From: Adiantum capillus-veneris | Taxonomy: Eukaryota > Streptophyta > Polypodiopsida > Polypodiales > Pteridaceae | DNA: 64,000 nt | Assembly: GCA_014529385.2 (NCBI GenBank) | Contig: CM043955.1 | Span: 148,629,640-148,693,639, forward strand | Reading direction: 5' to 3' | Part shown: positions 24,406-35,470 of the stretch, one piece after another | Layout of the letters: every line of letters starts with the position of its first letter | How positions within the stretch are numbered: the stretch's first letter is position 1 | Position numbers and translations under genes: made by a program | The notes under the pieces: model-generated | Told to the model about the DNA's origin: nothing | Database searches by the model: none | The model's input: the letters and a program-made list of their open reading frames with translations, nothing else

Positions 24406-25716
24406 CACTAGGTTGGTAACCTAACAGGACATAAAAGTGTCCTTTCAAGGTTTTGAAAAAAACCTCCAGAACCATAGTAGATCCACTCATTTTGTAAAAT
24501 CCTTTCATGAGGTTATAGTTCAAGGCCTACTACACATGGAAAAAATAAGAAACTTGTAAAATTTCTCATCTTTTGGTCACACCAAGCCTCCAAAGTTGAT
24601 GGACCAGTACATTTTCATAAAAACAGTCATTTCTTACGTTTTGTTGCATAAAAATAAGATTAGGGATTTTTGTAGGACTTGAGATAAATTCCCTAGTTAA
24701 CTTCAATGGGTTGGTGATTTGAACATATGATTGCTTCTCACTCACTATTTTTTGTTTTTCCAAAAGAAATAGGTACAAAAAAGTTGAATTTTTACCATTT
24801 TGCAAACCTATCATCAAAGTTTCTATAGCCACACTCAATACAAATAATATATGCATGTTTTCTTAGTTCCCTATTGTCCTTTAGGTTCATAAGGAGCCAT
24901 GGAGCATGTCAAAAGTATAATACATCTCTTGCCAAGGGGAATCTTGGGGACAAAGATGAAGTGCTAAATACAACAAACATGAAAAAAATGGGCTCAACAT
25001 TATGAGTTGTAGAATCCCATAGAAACTATTTAATATCTAGCCAAATTTGATCCTTATGACTAGATATGGTTACTACCTACAAAATGCATGTAGTTGTCAC
25101 AAGAAACTAACAATATTGAAAAAGTTATACTTGATATAGTAGAATGTTTCCTTTTCTTTTATAATTGAAAAAATCAACCATCGTTGTCTACTATGCAAAA
25201 TAGGGTATTAGGTGCCCCAAAACTCAAGGAATATTAGCTTTATGTTACCATATGCGACATAGAAAATCAAAACTGCATTTGGATATCATGAAAGCCACCA
25301 AAAAAATCATAGAAGAGCTAAAATTGGCTAAAAAACAGGATTTAAAAATTTTTGTAATTTGGTCATAACTTACAACTTGAACATTTGTTTCTCCCTAGAA
25401 GCATCAAGACATGTTGAGGACTACTAAGGATAGTTCTCTAGCATTATAGACCTCACAAACATGAATTATAGAGTGATATAGTTGCAAAAAGCCAAAAACA
25501 GGACCCGTTTTTTCACACAATTTAGGTTGTGAAATGTTGTGCAAGGACAAGGTTAAATATGGAATTAATATTCCAAAAAAATGTCGAGTTTTTTTCAGCT
25601 CATGAGACAACTTTCTAGACATATAGCACCTCAAAATCCATTTTGAAACTCTTGACATAATTCAAGGAAAATGGTCACTTAACAGGACATAAAAGTGTCC
25701 CATTACCAACCTAGTG
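24406..25716. mobile_element. Non-autonomous TTAA-flanked inverted-repeat element (piggyBac-like MITE)
   Basis: The 14-bp perfect terminal inverted repeats are CACTAGGTTGGTAA at 24406-24419 and its complement at 25703-25716. Both ends are flanked directly by TTAA (24402-24405 and 25717-25720), the hallmark target duplication of piggyBac transposons. Just inside each end sits the same partly palindromic GGACATAAAAGTGTCC (24427-24442 and 25685-25700). The 1311-bp interior has no open frame beyond about 100 codons and no transposase motif, so mobility would depend on a transposase elsewhere. The superfamily call rests on the TTAA and the inverted repeats only. Confidence 0.7.
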
Positions 25717-25895
25717 TTAAATGTCTTATGCATTACACTTATATGTTGTGTGTAGACACATGTTACTAAACGTTTCAAAATCTTTACTCAAAACAAATAC
25801 TCTACAGAAGCTATGGCAACGGGATAGCTTGTCAAGCGTATCTTCCTCGCTCTCATTTCTTGCTCACCGGGGACAAGATGTCATCTCAGCCCCCC

Positions 25896-26168
25896 TGTAA
25901 TGGAAATGGCCTATGAACTTTGAGAATAGCGGAATTAACAGAATTAGAGTGAGCATTTTTGTGAGATTACTTTGAGAACATAGAGGGTGAACTTAATTGA
26001 TGGTAGCAACATGAACATAGTACTTAATTAACTTGGCATGAACAATACTTTTGCAAGAGAGAGAGAGAGTATTAGAGAACATGACAATACCGTTAATCTT
26101 CCCATATTAAATAATCATTTTGATATGAGAAAATCATTTGGTAAAGTTAGATATTATATTTTATAACA
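25896..26168 (-). repeat. Inverted, internally deleted copy of the gypsy LTR
   Basis: On the minus strand it begins TGTTATAAAATATAATATC at 26168 and ends CCATTTCCATTACA at 25896, matching both ends of the LTRs at 10786-12643 and 58848-60496. Only about 273 bp remain. The junction near 26090 joins the last ~200 bp of the LTR to its first ~80 bp, so about 1.4 kb was deleted. Confidence 0.8.
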
Positions 26169-26345
26169 TTACCACTCTCTTGGAATCATAGTCGTCCGCG
26201 ACTATGATTACTACGAGGTAGAGAAGATAGAGCCTAGTCATAGTCGTAGTAATCATAGCCGTCCTCGACTATGATTACTACGAGGTAGAGAAGATAGAGC
26301 CTAGTCATTAAGAAATTTCGGAGGTCATTTGGAGGGCCTTCTAAG
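26169..26345 (-). repeat. Gypsy pre-LTR region, inverted, with a ~58-bp tandem duplication
   Basis: Directly adjoins the inverted LTR and represents the polypurine/3' UTR region in minus orientation. A unit of about 58 bp containing GTAGAGAAGATAGAGCCTAG and a palindrome (ATAGTCGTCCGCGACTAT or its variant) occurs twice, at about 26188-26245 and 26246-26305. Confidence 0.7.
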
Positions 26346-26479
26346 AAAATGTATTTTTTGCACTCTCTCTCTAGAAAATATGGCAAATAATAGAGGCGGG
26401 TTTATCATGGTAAAAGTTCAAAAAGTGTACTTTAAGTAGATTTTTTACCCTTCTGAACATTCATCCGTAATGATTAAGG

Positions 26480-26604
26480 GATAATCTTCTTTTCAGTTGC
26501 ATTGAATGAACCTCGTCAACATGAAGGGAATGAGGCTAACATGGAGGGACGAAGCCGCAGCCGCCTATTCACTTTTCATTAAACCTGCGCCTTGGCTAAT
26601 GGCG
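26480..26604 (+). pseudogene. 5' part of an exon interrupted by the copia element
   Basis: An open stretch starts behind a TTTTCAG splice-acceptor-like site (26491-26497). Its frame, read as PAPWLMA up to 26604, continues without a gap into HSSNGTNLTQKRAKYHL at 32158 once the 5.5-kb copia element and one copy of its target duplication are left out. This is therefore the upstream piece of the unclassified transposase-like gene at 32.2-34.9 kb. Confidence 0.55.
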
Positions 26605-26796
26605 TGTTGGGGTATAAAGCCCAATGTGGTCGCCCAAGTAAGTGGGCGGGCCGCCAGGTATGTACACATATTCTTTTGTAAAAACCTAATAAGAACTCAC
26701 TATGCTCTACACATTACAGTAGAGCGAGTTCACCATATCGTCGTGCTCTTCTTCTCGCACTCTCTCTCGCATCGCACTTCCGCTCGTACTCCTTCA
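26605..26796 (+). repeat. Copia 5' LTR
   Basis: TGTTGGGGTATAAAGCCC at the start and CTCGTACTCCTTCA at the end, 192 bp. Confidence 0.95.
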
Positions 26797-26798
26797 AC

Positions 26799-26810
26799 TG
26801 GTATCAGAGC
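26799..26810 (+). promoter_or_regulatory. Primer-binding site (initiator methionine tRNA)
   Basis: TGGTATCAGAGC two bases after the LTR, the standard plant copia primer site for minus-strand DNA synthesis. Confidence 0.9.
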
Positions 26811-27892
26811 TCAGATCGAGGCTCGGGGCAGCACTGCAGGAGGCTAGAGTCACCAACTCAGATTGGAGTGAAATTCGACAGGCGAAGACACGGTCCCAAA
26901 TCTCGTGGAAGAGCCCGAAGGCCTTGGTGTTGTCAGAATTTCATTCTGAGGTCATCTCGGCCACCGTTTGGCTTCGACAAAGGTCTGCACATGCCATTTT
27001 CAACTACGTGGTCTCGACGGGTGCAGATCCGACTTTGCAAATTTGGGATTTTCGGCCTACGACATTCAGGTGCTAAGGATATCGACACTCCCAGAGTGTT
27101 GATTTGTGGCTGTCTACACATCGAAGGACGGCTCACAGTTCTTGGAGGCGTGTCACATACGACACGGGCGCATTTACACACAGACTGTAGGCGACATCCA
27201 CTAGTTCATCAGGTAGCTTGTGTTTGCTGCTTGATATTCCAGATTTCATCATGACATTGCAGGTACTTTCACATGCGATGTATTGTCAGAGATGATGTAT
27301 GTTTGTTGAGGGTTTGCTGACTGTGAGTCACGCAGTAAACAACCGCCACAGCGGGTACAACATACAGTGGGAAATTTGTGGATGTATGACTTTGTGGGAA
27401 GTCTATGTACTGTCAGATTTACTATAGCCTTTGTTGAGGTTCGAGTGAGGTTTTGTTGAGCTGGGGGATTCTCGAATGTTGAGATCCTTTCGGTGATACA
27501 GGTCTTGGAGCGATCCCTCGAGCACCCTTAGAGAGGCAGCTAGGATGTATTGACTGTGAGTTAGACAGTTGGGATTGCATCTTTGCTTTACTGCCGTTGA
27601 GGCATTGTCGTAGTCTATGCTTACAGGACAGTGAGAGGACAGTCATAGACAGTACAGGTGCAGGACATGTTTACCCGTAGCTTACAGTGTCAGAGAGACA
27701 GTGTTTTTGAGCTGTTTTTGGTCTGTTTTTGAGTACACCAGAGCCATTTTACAAAGGAGACTCTGCCAAAATTTATGCAGAATCTGAAGCTTTGTTGGTT
27801 CATTTGACAGGTTGATATTGGGTCAGAGGTCAATTTACAGGGGAAACTCTACCGAATTTTTCCCAAAAAGTAAACTACTGTGAAGCGTAGCT
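26811..27892 (+). other. Copia untranslated leader
   Basis: About 1.1 kb between the primer site and the gag ATG, with no long open frame. It would hold the packaging signals. Confidence 0.6.
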
Positions 27893-30800
27893 ATGGCTGG
27901 ATCACAGGACACTGCTCTTTACAATATCAAGAAGCTGGATGGAACCAATTTCCCATTGTGGAAGAAGCAGATTTGGCACGTGTTGGTACAAAAGAAGCAG
28001 ATAAAACCTATAAAGCTCAAGGGGATAAAACCAGAAGATATGGACGAAGATGAATGGAGCGAAATGGATGAATTGACACTTTCTACCATTATGCTGACTT
28101 TGGCAGAAAGCGTTTACTTCAATGTAGCAGACGAGATGTCGGCTTATCAAGCATGGTTAAAGCTGAGTGATCTTTATGAGAAGCAGAGTGCAGCTTCACA
28201 GGTATACTGGCTTAAGAAGCTTGTTGACTTGAAGATGAAAGAAGGGACACCTATGTCCAATCATCTGAATGAATTCAACACAATCTATAGTCAGTTGTCA
28301 GCTCAAGGTGTCAAGTTTGATGAACCTGTTAGAGCTATGTTCCTGTTGATCACATTGCCGGAAAGTTGGGACACTTTTCGCACAGCTTTGAGTAATTCTG
28401 CACCTCCAGATGGTTTGAACATAGCAGGTGTAGAAGGAAGTCTGCTTACTGAAGAAACCAATAGAAAGACAATGGACAAAGGCAAAGGAACAGCCTTAGT
28501 TGTCAGGGGAAGGACCAAAGAAAAGTACAAAGGTGGAAAGAGGAATCAGTCTCGTAGCAAGTCCCGCAGTGCTAAAGGCAAGAGTGACATAGAATGCTAC
28601 CATTGTGGCAAGAAGGGTCACATGAAAAGAGACTGCAGAGAATGGAAAGCAGAAAAAGGCAAAGAGAAAGCTGAAGACCATGGTGAGAAGAACAAGTCCT
28701 CAGTGAAGATTCAAGAAATAAATGTGACAAACATTGTTGCAGAGGATGACAGTCTAGTGTCAGGAGACATCTACTTCTTGAAAAATACAATGGACTCAGC
28801 TCTTCTTACAACATCTGATGGAAATGCACTGAGTGACTGGATTATAGACTCGGGGCATCACTTCATGTGTCTCCAAACAAGGAGTGGTTTACCTCTTATG
28901 TGACCACTAAAGATCATGTTCGGCTAGGCAATGGGCAGACATGTGAGATCTTAGGTGTTGGAGATGTTCTATTGAAGTTTCAGAATGGCTCTTCTTTCAC
29001 GCTGAAGAATGTGAGACATGTTCCCGCAATTACAAAGAGCTTGATCAGCATAGGTTTACTTGATGATGCTGGCTACGTCACCACTTTTGGACAGAACATG
29101 TGGAAGATATCCAAGGGTTCTATGACAATAGCACATGGAGTAAAGTCTGGAGGACTTTACATGATTTATGTATCAAATGTCTCTAAAAATGTAATCAATG
29201 TAACCGAGCAGCCGAACGTTTCTTTGTGGCATAGCCGGTTAGGACATATGTCCAAGAAGGGGATGGAAATCTTGTCTCGTTTTGGTTATTTGCCTGGCTT
29301 TTCATTTAATGATTTTCAATTATGTGAACATTGTCTGTATGGTAAGCAAACACAACAGCCACATAAGCATAGAAGCAGTAGAAGAGATACACAGTTGGAA
29401 CTTGTTCATAGTGATTTGTGTGGACCTATGCCTAACCTATCTCTAGGGGGAGCTTCTTACTTTATGACATTTATAGATGATTACTTGAGGAAAGTATGGG
29501 TTTACTTTCTCAAGCACAAGGATGAAGCGTTTAGTGTTTTCAAAACGTTTGTGACACTTGTGGAGAATCAGAGTGGCAAGAAGCTTAAATGCTTACGCAC
29601 TGACAATGGTGGAGAGTATGTTTCAAAGGCCTTTCAGGAATTTTGTGAGTCAAAAGGTATAAAACGTGAACTTACTGCTCCTTACAATCCTCCTCAAAAT
29701 GGTGTTGCTGAGAGGATGAATAGGACCATACAAGAGAAGGTCAGAAGTATGTTGTCTAATGCACAGCTGCCAAATGGGTTTTGGGCTGAAGCTGTATCAA
29801 CAGCTGTTCATCTTGTAAATAGATCTCCTAGCAAGGTTTTGCAGAAGAATTCAGTGCCAGAGATGGTATGGTCAGGCAAAATGCCCTCATACAAGCATCT
29901 CAGAGTCTTTGGCTGTGAGGCATATACTCACGTTCCAAAGGAATTTAGGAACAAACTTGAGCCAAAGAGTAGAAAGTGCATCTTTCTAGGCTATGGTAAT
30001 TCTGGTGAGATGGGGTACAGACTTTGGGATCCCGAATCCAGAAAGGTTGTCCGCAGCAATGATGTTCACTTTAATGAATCCAAATATCATTCTAAACCAG
30101 AGAGGGTTGAGGAGATTAGAAGAGTTGTCTTCCAAGAAGATGGACCTACACGTGCAAGACAAAATGTCAGGGCTCAAGAGGAGCAAGGACAGGATAGAGT
30201 GGAATCACAGGTTGTGGCTGAGCCTGAGCCACCTATTGTGCGTAGATCTGGACGTGTCACGCGACCTCCTGATAGGTTTGTTCCATCTATGAACTATGTC
30301 ATGTTGACTGATTGCAATGAGCCTTCATGTTACAAGGAAGCAGTGCAAATGAAGGACTCCGGGAATTGGCAATTGGCCATGCAGTCAGAGATGACAGCTC
30401 TGCATAAAAACAAGACATGGAAGCTAGTTAAATTACCACGGGGCGAAAAGGCTCTACCCTGTAAATGGGTTTACAGGTATAAGATCACCGCTCATGATAG
30501 TCAGCCAAAGTACAAAGCAAGGCTTGTTGCCAAGGGCTTTAAGCAAGAACAAGGCATTGACTTTGATGAAGTCTTCTCTCCGGTGGTCAAAATGACTACA
30601 TTGAGATGCTTTCTTGCATTGGTTGCCATATTAGATTTGGTGTTGCACCAAATGGATGTCAAGACAACGTCTTGCATGGTGATTTAGATGTGGAAATTTA
30701 CATGCAGCAACCAGAAGGGTTTGTTGATAAAGGCAAGGAATATTGGGTATGCCAGTTGTTAAAGAGTCTTTATGGCTTAAAACAATCACCGAGGGCATGG

Positions 30801-31829
30801 TACCATAAATTCCACAAGTTTATGCTTTCTCAAGGCTACAAACGTAGTGAGTTCGATCACTGTCTATATACAAAGAAGGCTAAGGATGGTAGTTGGCTGA
30901 TCCTTATTTTGTATGTGGATGACATGTTGATTGTTGGCAAGCACTTGGAAGCAATTTCAGCTTTGAAGTCAAAGATGGCAAAATCGTTTGACATGAAAGA
31001 CATGGGTGAGGCAAGTCATATACTTGGTATGCGCATTGAGAGAGACAGATCAAAGAAGTTGATTTGGTTATCTCAAACAGAGTATATTGACAAGGTTTTG
31101 CAACGTTTCAATATGGAGAAGGGAAAGGAATTGAGTGTTCCATTGCCACCATATGTGAAACTTAGCAAACAAGATTGTCCTGTGCCTGAGGAAGAACAAG
31201 CTGAAATGGATAAGATTCCATATGCGTCTGCAGTGGGTAGTTTGATGTATGCAATGATTGCTACTCTCCCAGACATTGCATTTGCAGTGGGAGTAGTAAG
31301 TCGATACATGTCAAACCCAGGCAAGAAACATTGGGAGGCAGTGAAAGGAATATTGAGATACCTGAAAGCTACAAAGAGTATGCGTATATGCTATGGGAGT
31401 CATGAGCTAAGTGTAAAGGGTTTTACAGACTCAGATTATGCAGGTGACTTAGACAACCGAAGGTCTACGTCAGGGTATGTCTTTACATTGGTTGGTGGAG
31501 CAGTATCATGGCGTTCTAGATTACAAGATTGTGTTACTCAGTCTACTACAGAGGCTGAATATGTTGCAGCATCAGAGGCATGCAAAGAATCAATTTGGCT
31601 TAATCGACTAGTAACAGATTTGGGAATCAAAGAAGAGATGCCTGTGTTATATTGTGATAGTCAAAGTGCTATACAATTGGCTCGCAATCCAGTTTATCAC
31701 TCAAAGACAAAGCATGTGGATGTGAAGTATCATTTCATCAGGGAAATGCTCGAGGATAAGCAACTTCAGCTTGTCAAAGTTCACACCACAGAAAATCCTG
31801 CTGATCTACTTACAAAAGGACTTCCCTGA
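27893..31829 (+). pseudogene. Copia gag-pol polyprotein with two single-base deletions
   Basis: Starts at ATG 27893 (MAGSQDTALYNIKKLDG). Gag is followed by the zinc knuckle CYHCGKKGHMKRDC, then the protease motif WIIDSG near 28845. One G appears lost there from a G run (28852-28855), shifting the frame to 28867-30687. That frame holds the GAG-pre-integrase block LWHSRLGHMSKKGM, the integrase triad (HSDLCGP, RTDNGGE, NGVAERMN) and the start of RT (HQMDVKT). A second one-base loss near 30669 shifts to 30606-31829, with RT YVDDMLIVG and RNase H FTDSDYAGD, TEAEYVA and HVDVKYHFIRE, ending at TGA 31827. No in-frame nonsense codon exists elsewhere in about 1,310 codons. Both lesions could be sequencing errors. 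Confidence 0.95.
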
Positions 31830-31960
31830 GAGAGCTTTGCCCGTTTTCGCAAGCAGTTAGGTGTAGGGTAGTACATCACTTCTCTACATCTTTTGTATAT
31901 TAGCTTGTATAGTAGCTTCTCTCACACTTAAAGTACCACATTGGACTTTAAGTGGGAGGT

Positions 31961-32152
31961 TGTTGGGGTATAAAGCCCAATGTGGTCGCCCACGTAAGTG
32001 GGCGGGCCGCCAGGTATGTACACATATTCTTTTGTAAAAACCTAATAAGAACTCACTATGCTCTACACATTATAGTAGAGCGAGTTCACCATATCGTCGT
32101 GCTCTTCTTCTCGCACTCTCTCTCGCGTCGCACTTCCGCTCGTACTCCTTCA
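31961..32152 (+). repeat. Copia 3' LTR
   Basis: 192 bp, nearly identical to the 5' LTR and preceded directly by the polypurine tract AAGTGGGAGGT (31950-31960). Confidence 0.95.
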
Positions 32153-32157
32153 TGGGG

Positions 32158-34895
32158 CACTCCTCAAATGGCACAAATCTTACGCAAAAACGAGCCAAAT
32201 ATCACCTTCACATTGATTTGGACAACGAGTACCAACCATTGATTAAGCGGAGTAAAGCAAACACACATATACCTCCCGCATCCATAGACACGGTCAGAGC
32301 TCAGGGAGCTAAACACATAGATACATGGACGAGAGGCATTCTCTATCCTAAGAATCCAATGACTAATGTGTCTCCAGCATTTGTCAATCCTACAAGCTTA
32401 TTGACCTTTGCTGGTGATGGAGAAAACGGCCTTCTCGTTTATTGTAAATCTCTTACAAGGCAAGCTGAAACTTATAAGGGCATTCTCCAAGCTCAACAAT
32501 GTGAGATTGTTCGTCTTTCACATTTTCATTCTACAGATTAGGTTACCATTTTACAACACAAAACAGAGGTACAGGAACTGAAAGTAAAGGTACGAAGTTG
32601 TCAAATGAAGGACACCATCTTGGGTGGTCGTATCTGAAAGAAGAAATTGCGCAATCTTGAAACATTGCAGGTTGCATCCGGAGGTCTCAAGAAAAGAATC
32701 CGAGCATTAAGGTGATGCTTCTTGGTTGACTAAATAGTCTTAGTTCAGTAAATTTTTTGTTTTTTTAGTTATGTATTGTTTTCATGTGCCTAAATAGTGT
32801 TAGTTAAGTAAATTTTCTATTATTTACTTATGCATTGTCTTCATGTAGAGATTCAATCTATCCTGACAAGGAAAACATTGACCCCAAAGCCAATATAGGA
32901 AAGAGATTGAAGCCACTTATAAGTAGAAGCCTTGCAGCAGATATAGTACATGACAAGAAGTTTAAGGTCCTACAGCAAAATGGAGTGGCGCTTTATTTCA
33001 GAGAACTCAGTGCCTGCAAAAGAGATACAAGGCACACTTGATTCACTTGGTGTAAGCAAAAGAGGATATTCGGCTATACAGAAATCGGTCTCATCCATCT
33101 TTGTTAAGAAGAGAATAAAATCCAAACTTTTACCATCAGCCTCAAGTGTTTGGAAAGAGAGGCTTCAGCTTAACGACGCACAGGGAGAATATCCTGGACA
33201 GCCGTTTCATATTAAAGCAACTTATAATGGCCATGGAGCAAACATAGCATATGATGAGCTCAATAATATTTTTATGGACCTATAGATGTTGCAGAAAACA
33301 ATGGTGGAGTTTTACAACATCACATTTGAAGAGTCACGAGGGGTATTACATTTTGTGTTGAAACTGGATGAGTATGAGCTTGTTAAAGACAAGAAGCTAG
33401 AGCGTGTTACTATTACTTTAATTAATAGAGCCCTCTCAAAGTGTCCCATTGATGATCCTTTGTATTTTAGTGTTTAATCAGAATCTAACATATGGTGGCT
33501 TGGTGCTTTTGAGGTAAGCGAGATTCTCAGCTGAGCTCAAATGTTCACATCTACTTAAGTATCATTTATTTTGTGTTGCACGTAAAGAAAGAAGATCATG
33601 AGATTCTATATTGGGTGTTCCATCAAACTAATGTTCCAGAGGTGATTGATCGACAGACTAACCAAGGAGAGGTACTACGTCTAGATGGAAGGGGAGACTT
33701 TCAAGTTCAGTGGCATCTTGCAGGTGACTTCAAAACATTAAAGTGCATGTATAATTGTGGAATGGGTGCAATGGCAAAGTCGCCGTGTTTGTTCTGCATG
33801 GAGCCTACAAAGGTCATGGACCCAAAGTGGTGGAGAAAAGCTCCAACACGTCACATTGAGGACCCTGTTTTTCGATCGGTTTTGAAAATACCACTTCTGA
33901 ATGTCCACATATGTACAATGCATGCCCTTTGAAGAATTGTGGAGAAATTTGTCTACTTATATATCGGGTTTGCTTGGAAAATTAAGAACTCAGCATAGCG
34001 ACATGTGGCCCTGCAGTGCTTAGAATTGGTACTGTCGGATATGGGCTTCATGGTGGCAATGTGAAAATCCAGCGGGATGAAAAGAGATCAACTGCTGAGA
34101 AGATGTCCCATGAAAACCATCCATCGGTGGGGTGAAGGCACGGAGGTTTTTAACTAAACCCCAAGGAATACGAGATCCGAAGCTAACAAAGCATGGAAAA
34201 ATATATAACACATCTTATGTTAGCAAGGTAGAGTATCAGAGCTGGAAAAAGCTACATATTGCAGTCAAAGATCAAGAACCAACTACTCATAACACGAAGG
34301 CTGAGGTTTGGCGATCGATAGACATGCTATTTTTGATGTGCGACAAAGATGACTCGTCACAAGGTGATATGAACAAGTTCAAGGAGAATCTCAACCTTCT
34401 CAAGAAATCATTCAAGACAGCATGGACAGACACCCAGATTACTCACCACATGGTATTATTGTATATTTGATTCTCTTTTATGTGTAACTATGTGAGTGTA
34501 AAACATCTAAGTAATCTGTTTTCATATCCAGCACATCATTTTCAATCATTTACCATATTCTATACAATGGGAACCCGGCCACATGGAATACCCAAGGGAT
34601 GGAAAAGTCTCATTACATGGCCAGAAATGCCTATTTCAGGCACACACGACATGGTGGCTCTCGAATCAAGGCTAACAGTTTGAGAGAACTATTTGAATGG
34701 TTCTATCGTAGAATCATTCATCGAAGCAAAAGAAGTCTTGGCCTCTTCAGCAATAGCACAAGCCATCAGACATTTACAACAAAATAAAATTAAAAGATCA
34801 ATGGCATACAACAACTCCGGTGCTCATGAAGGTCAACGAAGGTGGAGAGAGACAATGGTGTATGTGAACCACAAGTGGAGAAAGATACTCTGAGT
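32158..34895 (+). pseudogene. Unclassified transposase-like gene (multi-exon, decayed)
   Basis: Readable blocks in order: a hydrophilic N-terminal part (32158-32541); a coiled coil (to about 32712) ending at an AGG/GTGATG donor-like site; an exon after TTCATGTAG at 32849 (YPDKENIDPKANIGKRLKPL); SVPAKEIQGTLDSLGVSKRG to 33480 with KLDEYELVKDKKLERVTITL; and a probable GAG/GTAAGC donor at 33512. After an AAAG acceptor near 33588 comes the best conserved part, WHLAGDFKTLKCMYNCGMGA, KSPCLFCMEP and LLNVHICTMHAL. The last block is QGMEKSHYMARNAYFRHTRH near 34590-34660. A GD-K-L block followed by CxxC and a histidine block is what one expects of a transposase catalytic core with zinc-binding residues, but I cannot name the family. 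Stops and frameshifts show it is not intact. Confidence 0.5.
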
Positions 34896-35159
34896 GGATG
34901 ACATTGTACAAAATTTCAATATTTCTGTAATACATGATCTTAATACAATTGCTACTTGAAGTGTATCAAGATTTTGAAGGTTCAATTTTGTTTTTTGGCA
35001 CATCACCCTTGTAACGAATCATGAGATGTTGCCATACTCTAAAAGTTCATCCGGGTTTTGTCTGCCAAGAACTAGTGCCATTGCTGTGTAAGTGTAGTAA
35101 TACGCCGCCCGACCACCTGTATAGCCCGGGCAATAACTAAAACAATCTCTGAAAAACAC
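34896..35159. other. Intergenic, nothing seen
   Basis: Convergent 3' ends of the plus-strand transposase-like gene and the minus-strand unknown gene. No clear element. Confidence 0.5.
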
Positions 35160-35421
35160 TTAGTCCACAAGAATGACTTTATCTGCACTTTTGGGCAGCA
35201 CGGGTCCACCCAAGAAGCGTGATAGTGTCTTTAATGTGTAAGTTGTTGATGTACCCTCTTGTGAAATTCCATTGTGAAAAACTATTATCGGCGACTCGCA
35301 AAGCTTCGGAAGGTACTGTGCTAGGGCCACATCCCTTCCACGATACTCTCGAGTCCACCGTCGAAGGAAGTCATTCTTGTCAGCAATCCAACACTGCACA
35401 TATCTTGTCTGAGTAAGTGAG

Positions 35422-35470
<49 letters not shown>

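Larger units (their letters stand above)
26605..32152 (+). mobile_element. Ty1/copia LTR retrotransposon, nearly intact (5548 bp)
   Basis: It has two 192-bp LTRs (26605-26796 and 31961-32152) that differ at only about three positions by eye, which implies a recent insertion. A methionine-tRNA primer site follows the 5' LTR, and a purine tract (AAGTGGGAGGT) precedes the 3' LTR. The putative 5-bp target duplications are TGGCG (26600-26604) and TGGGG (32153-32157), with one mismatch. Gag-pol order is gag, protease, integrase, RT, RNase H, as in copia. The element is non-functional only through two single-base deletions. Confidence 0.95.

Noticed and set aside
32158-34895. Assignment to hAT, MULE or piggyBac transposase
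   Set aside because: None of the signature blocks of these families could be recognised; left unclassified.
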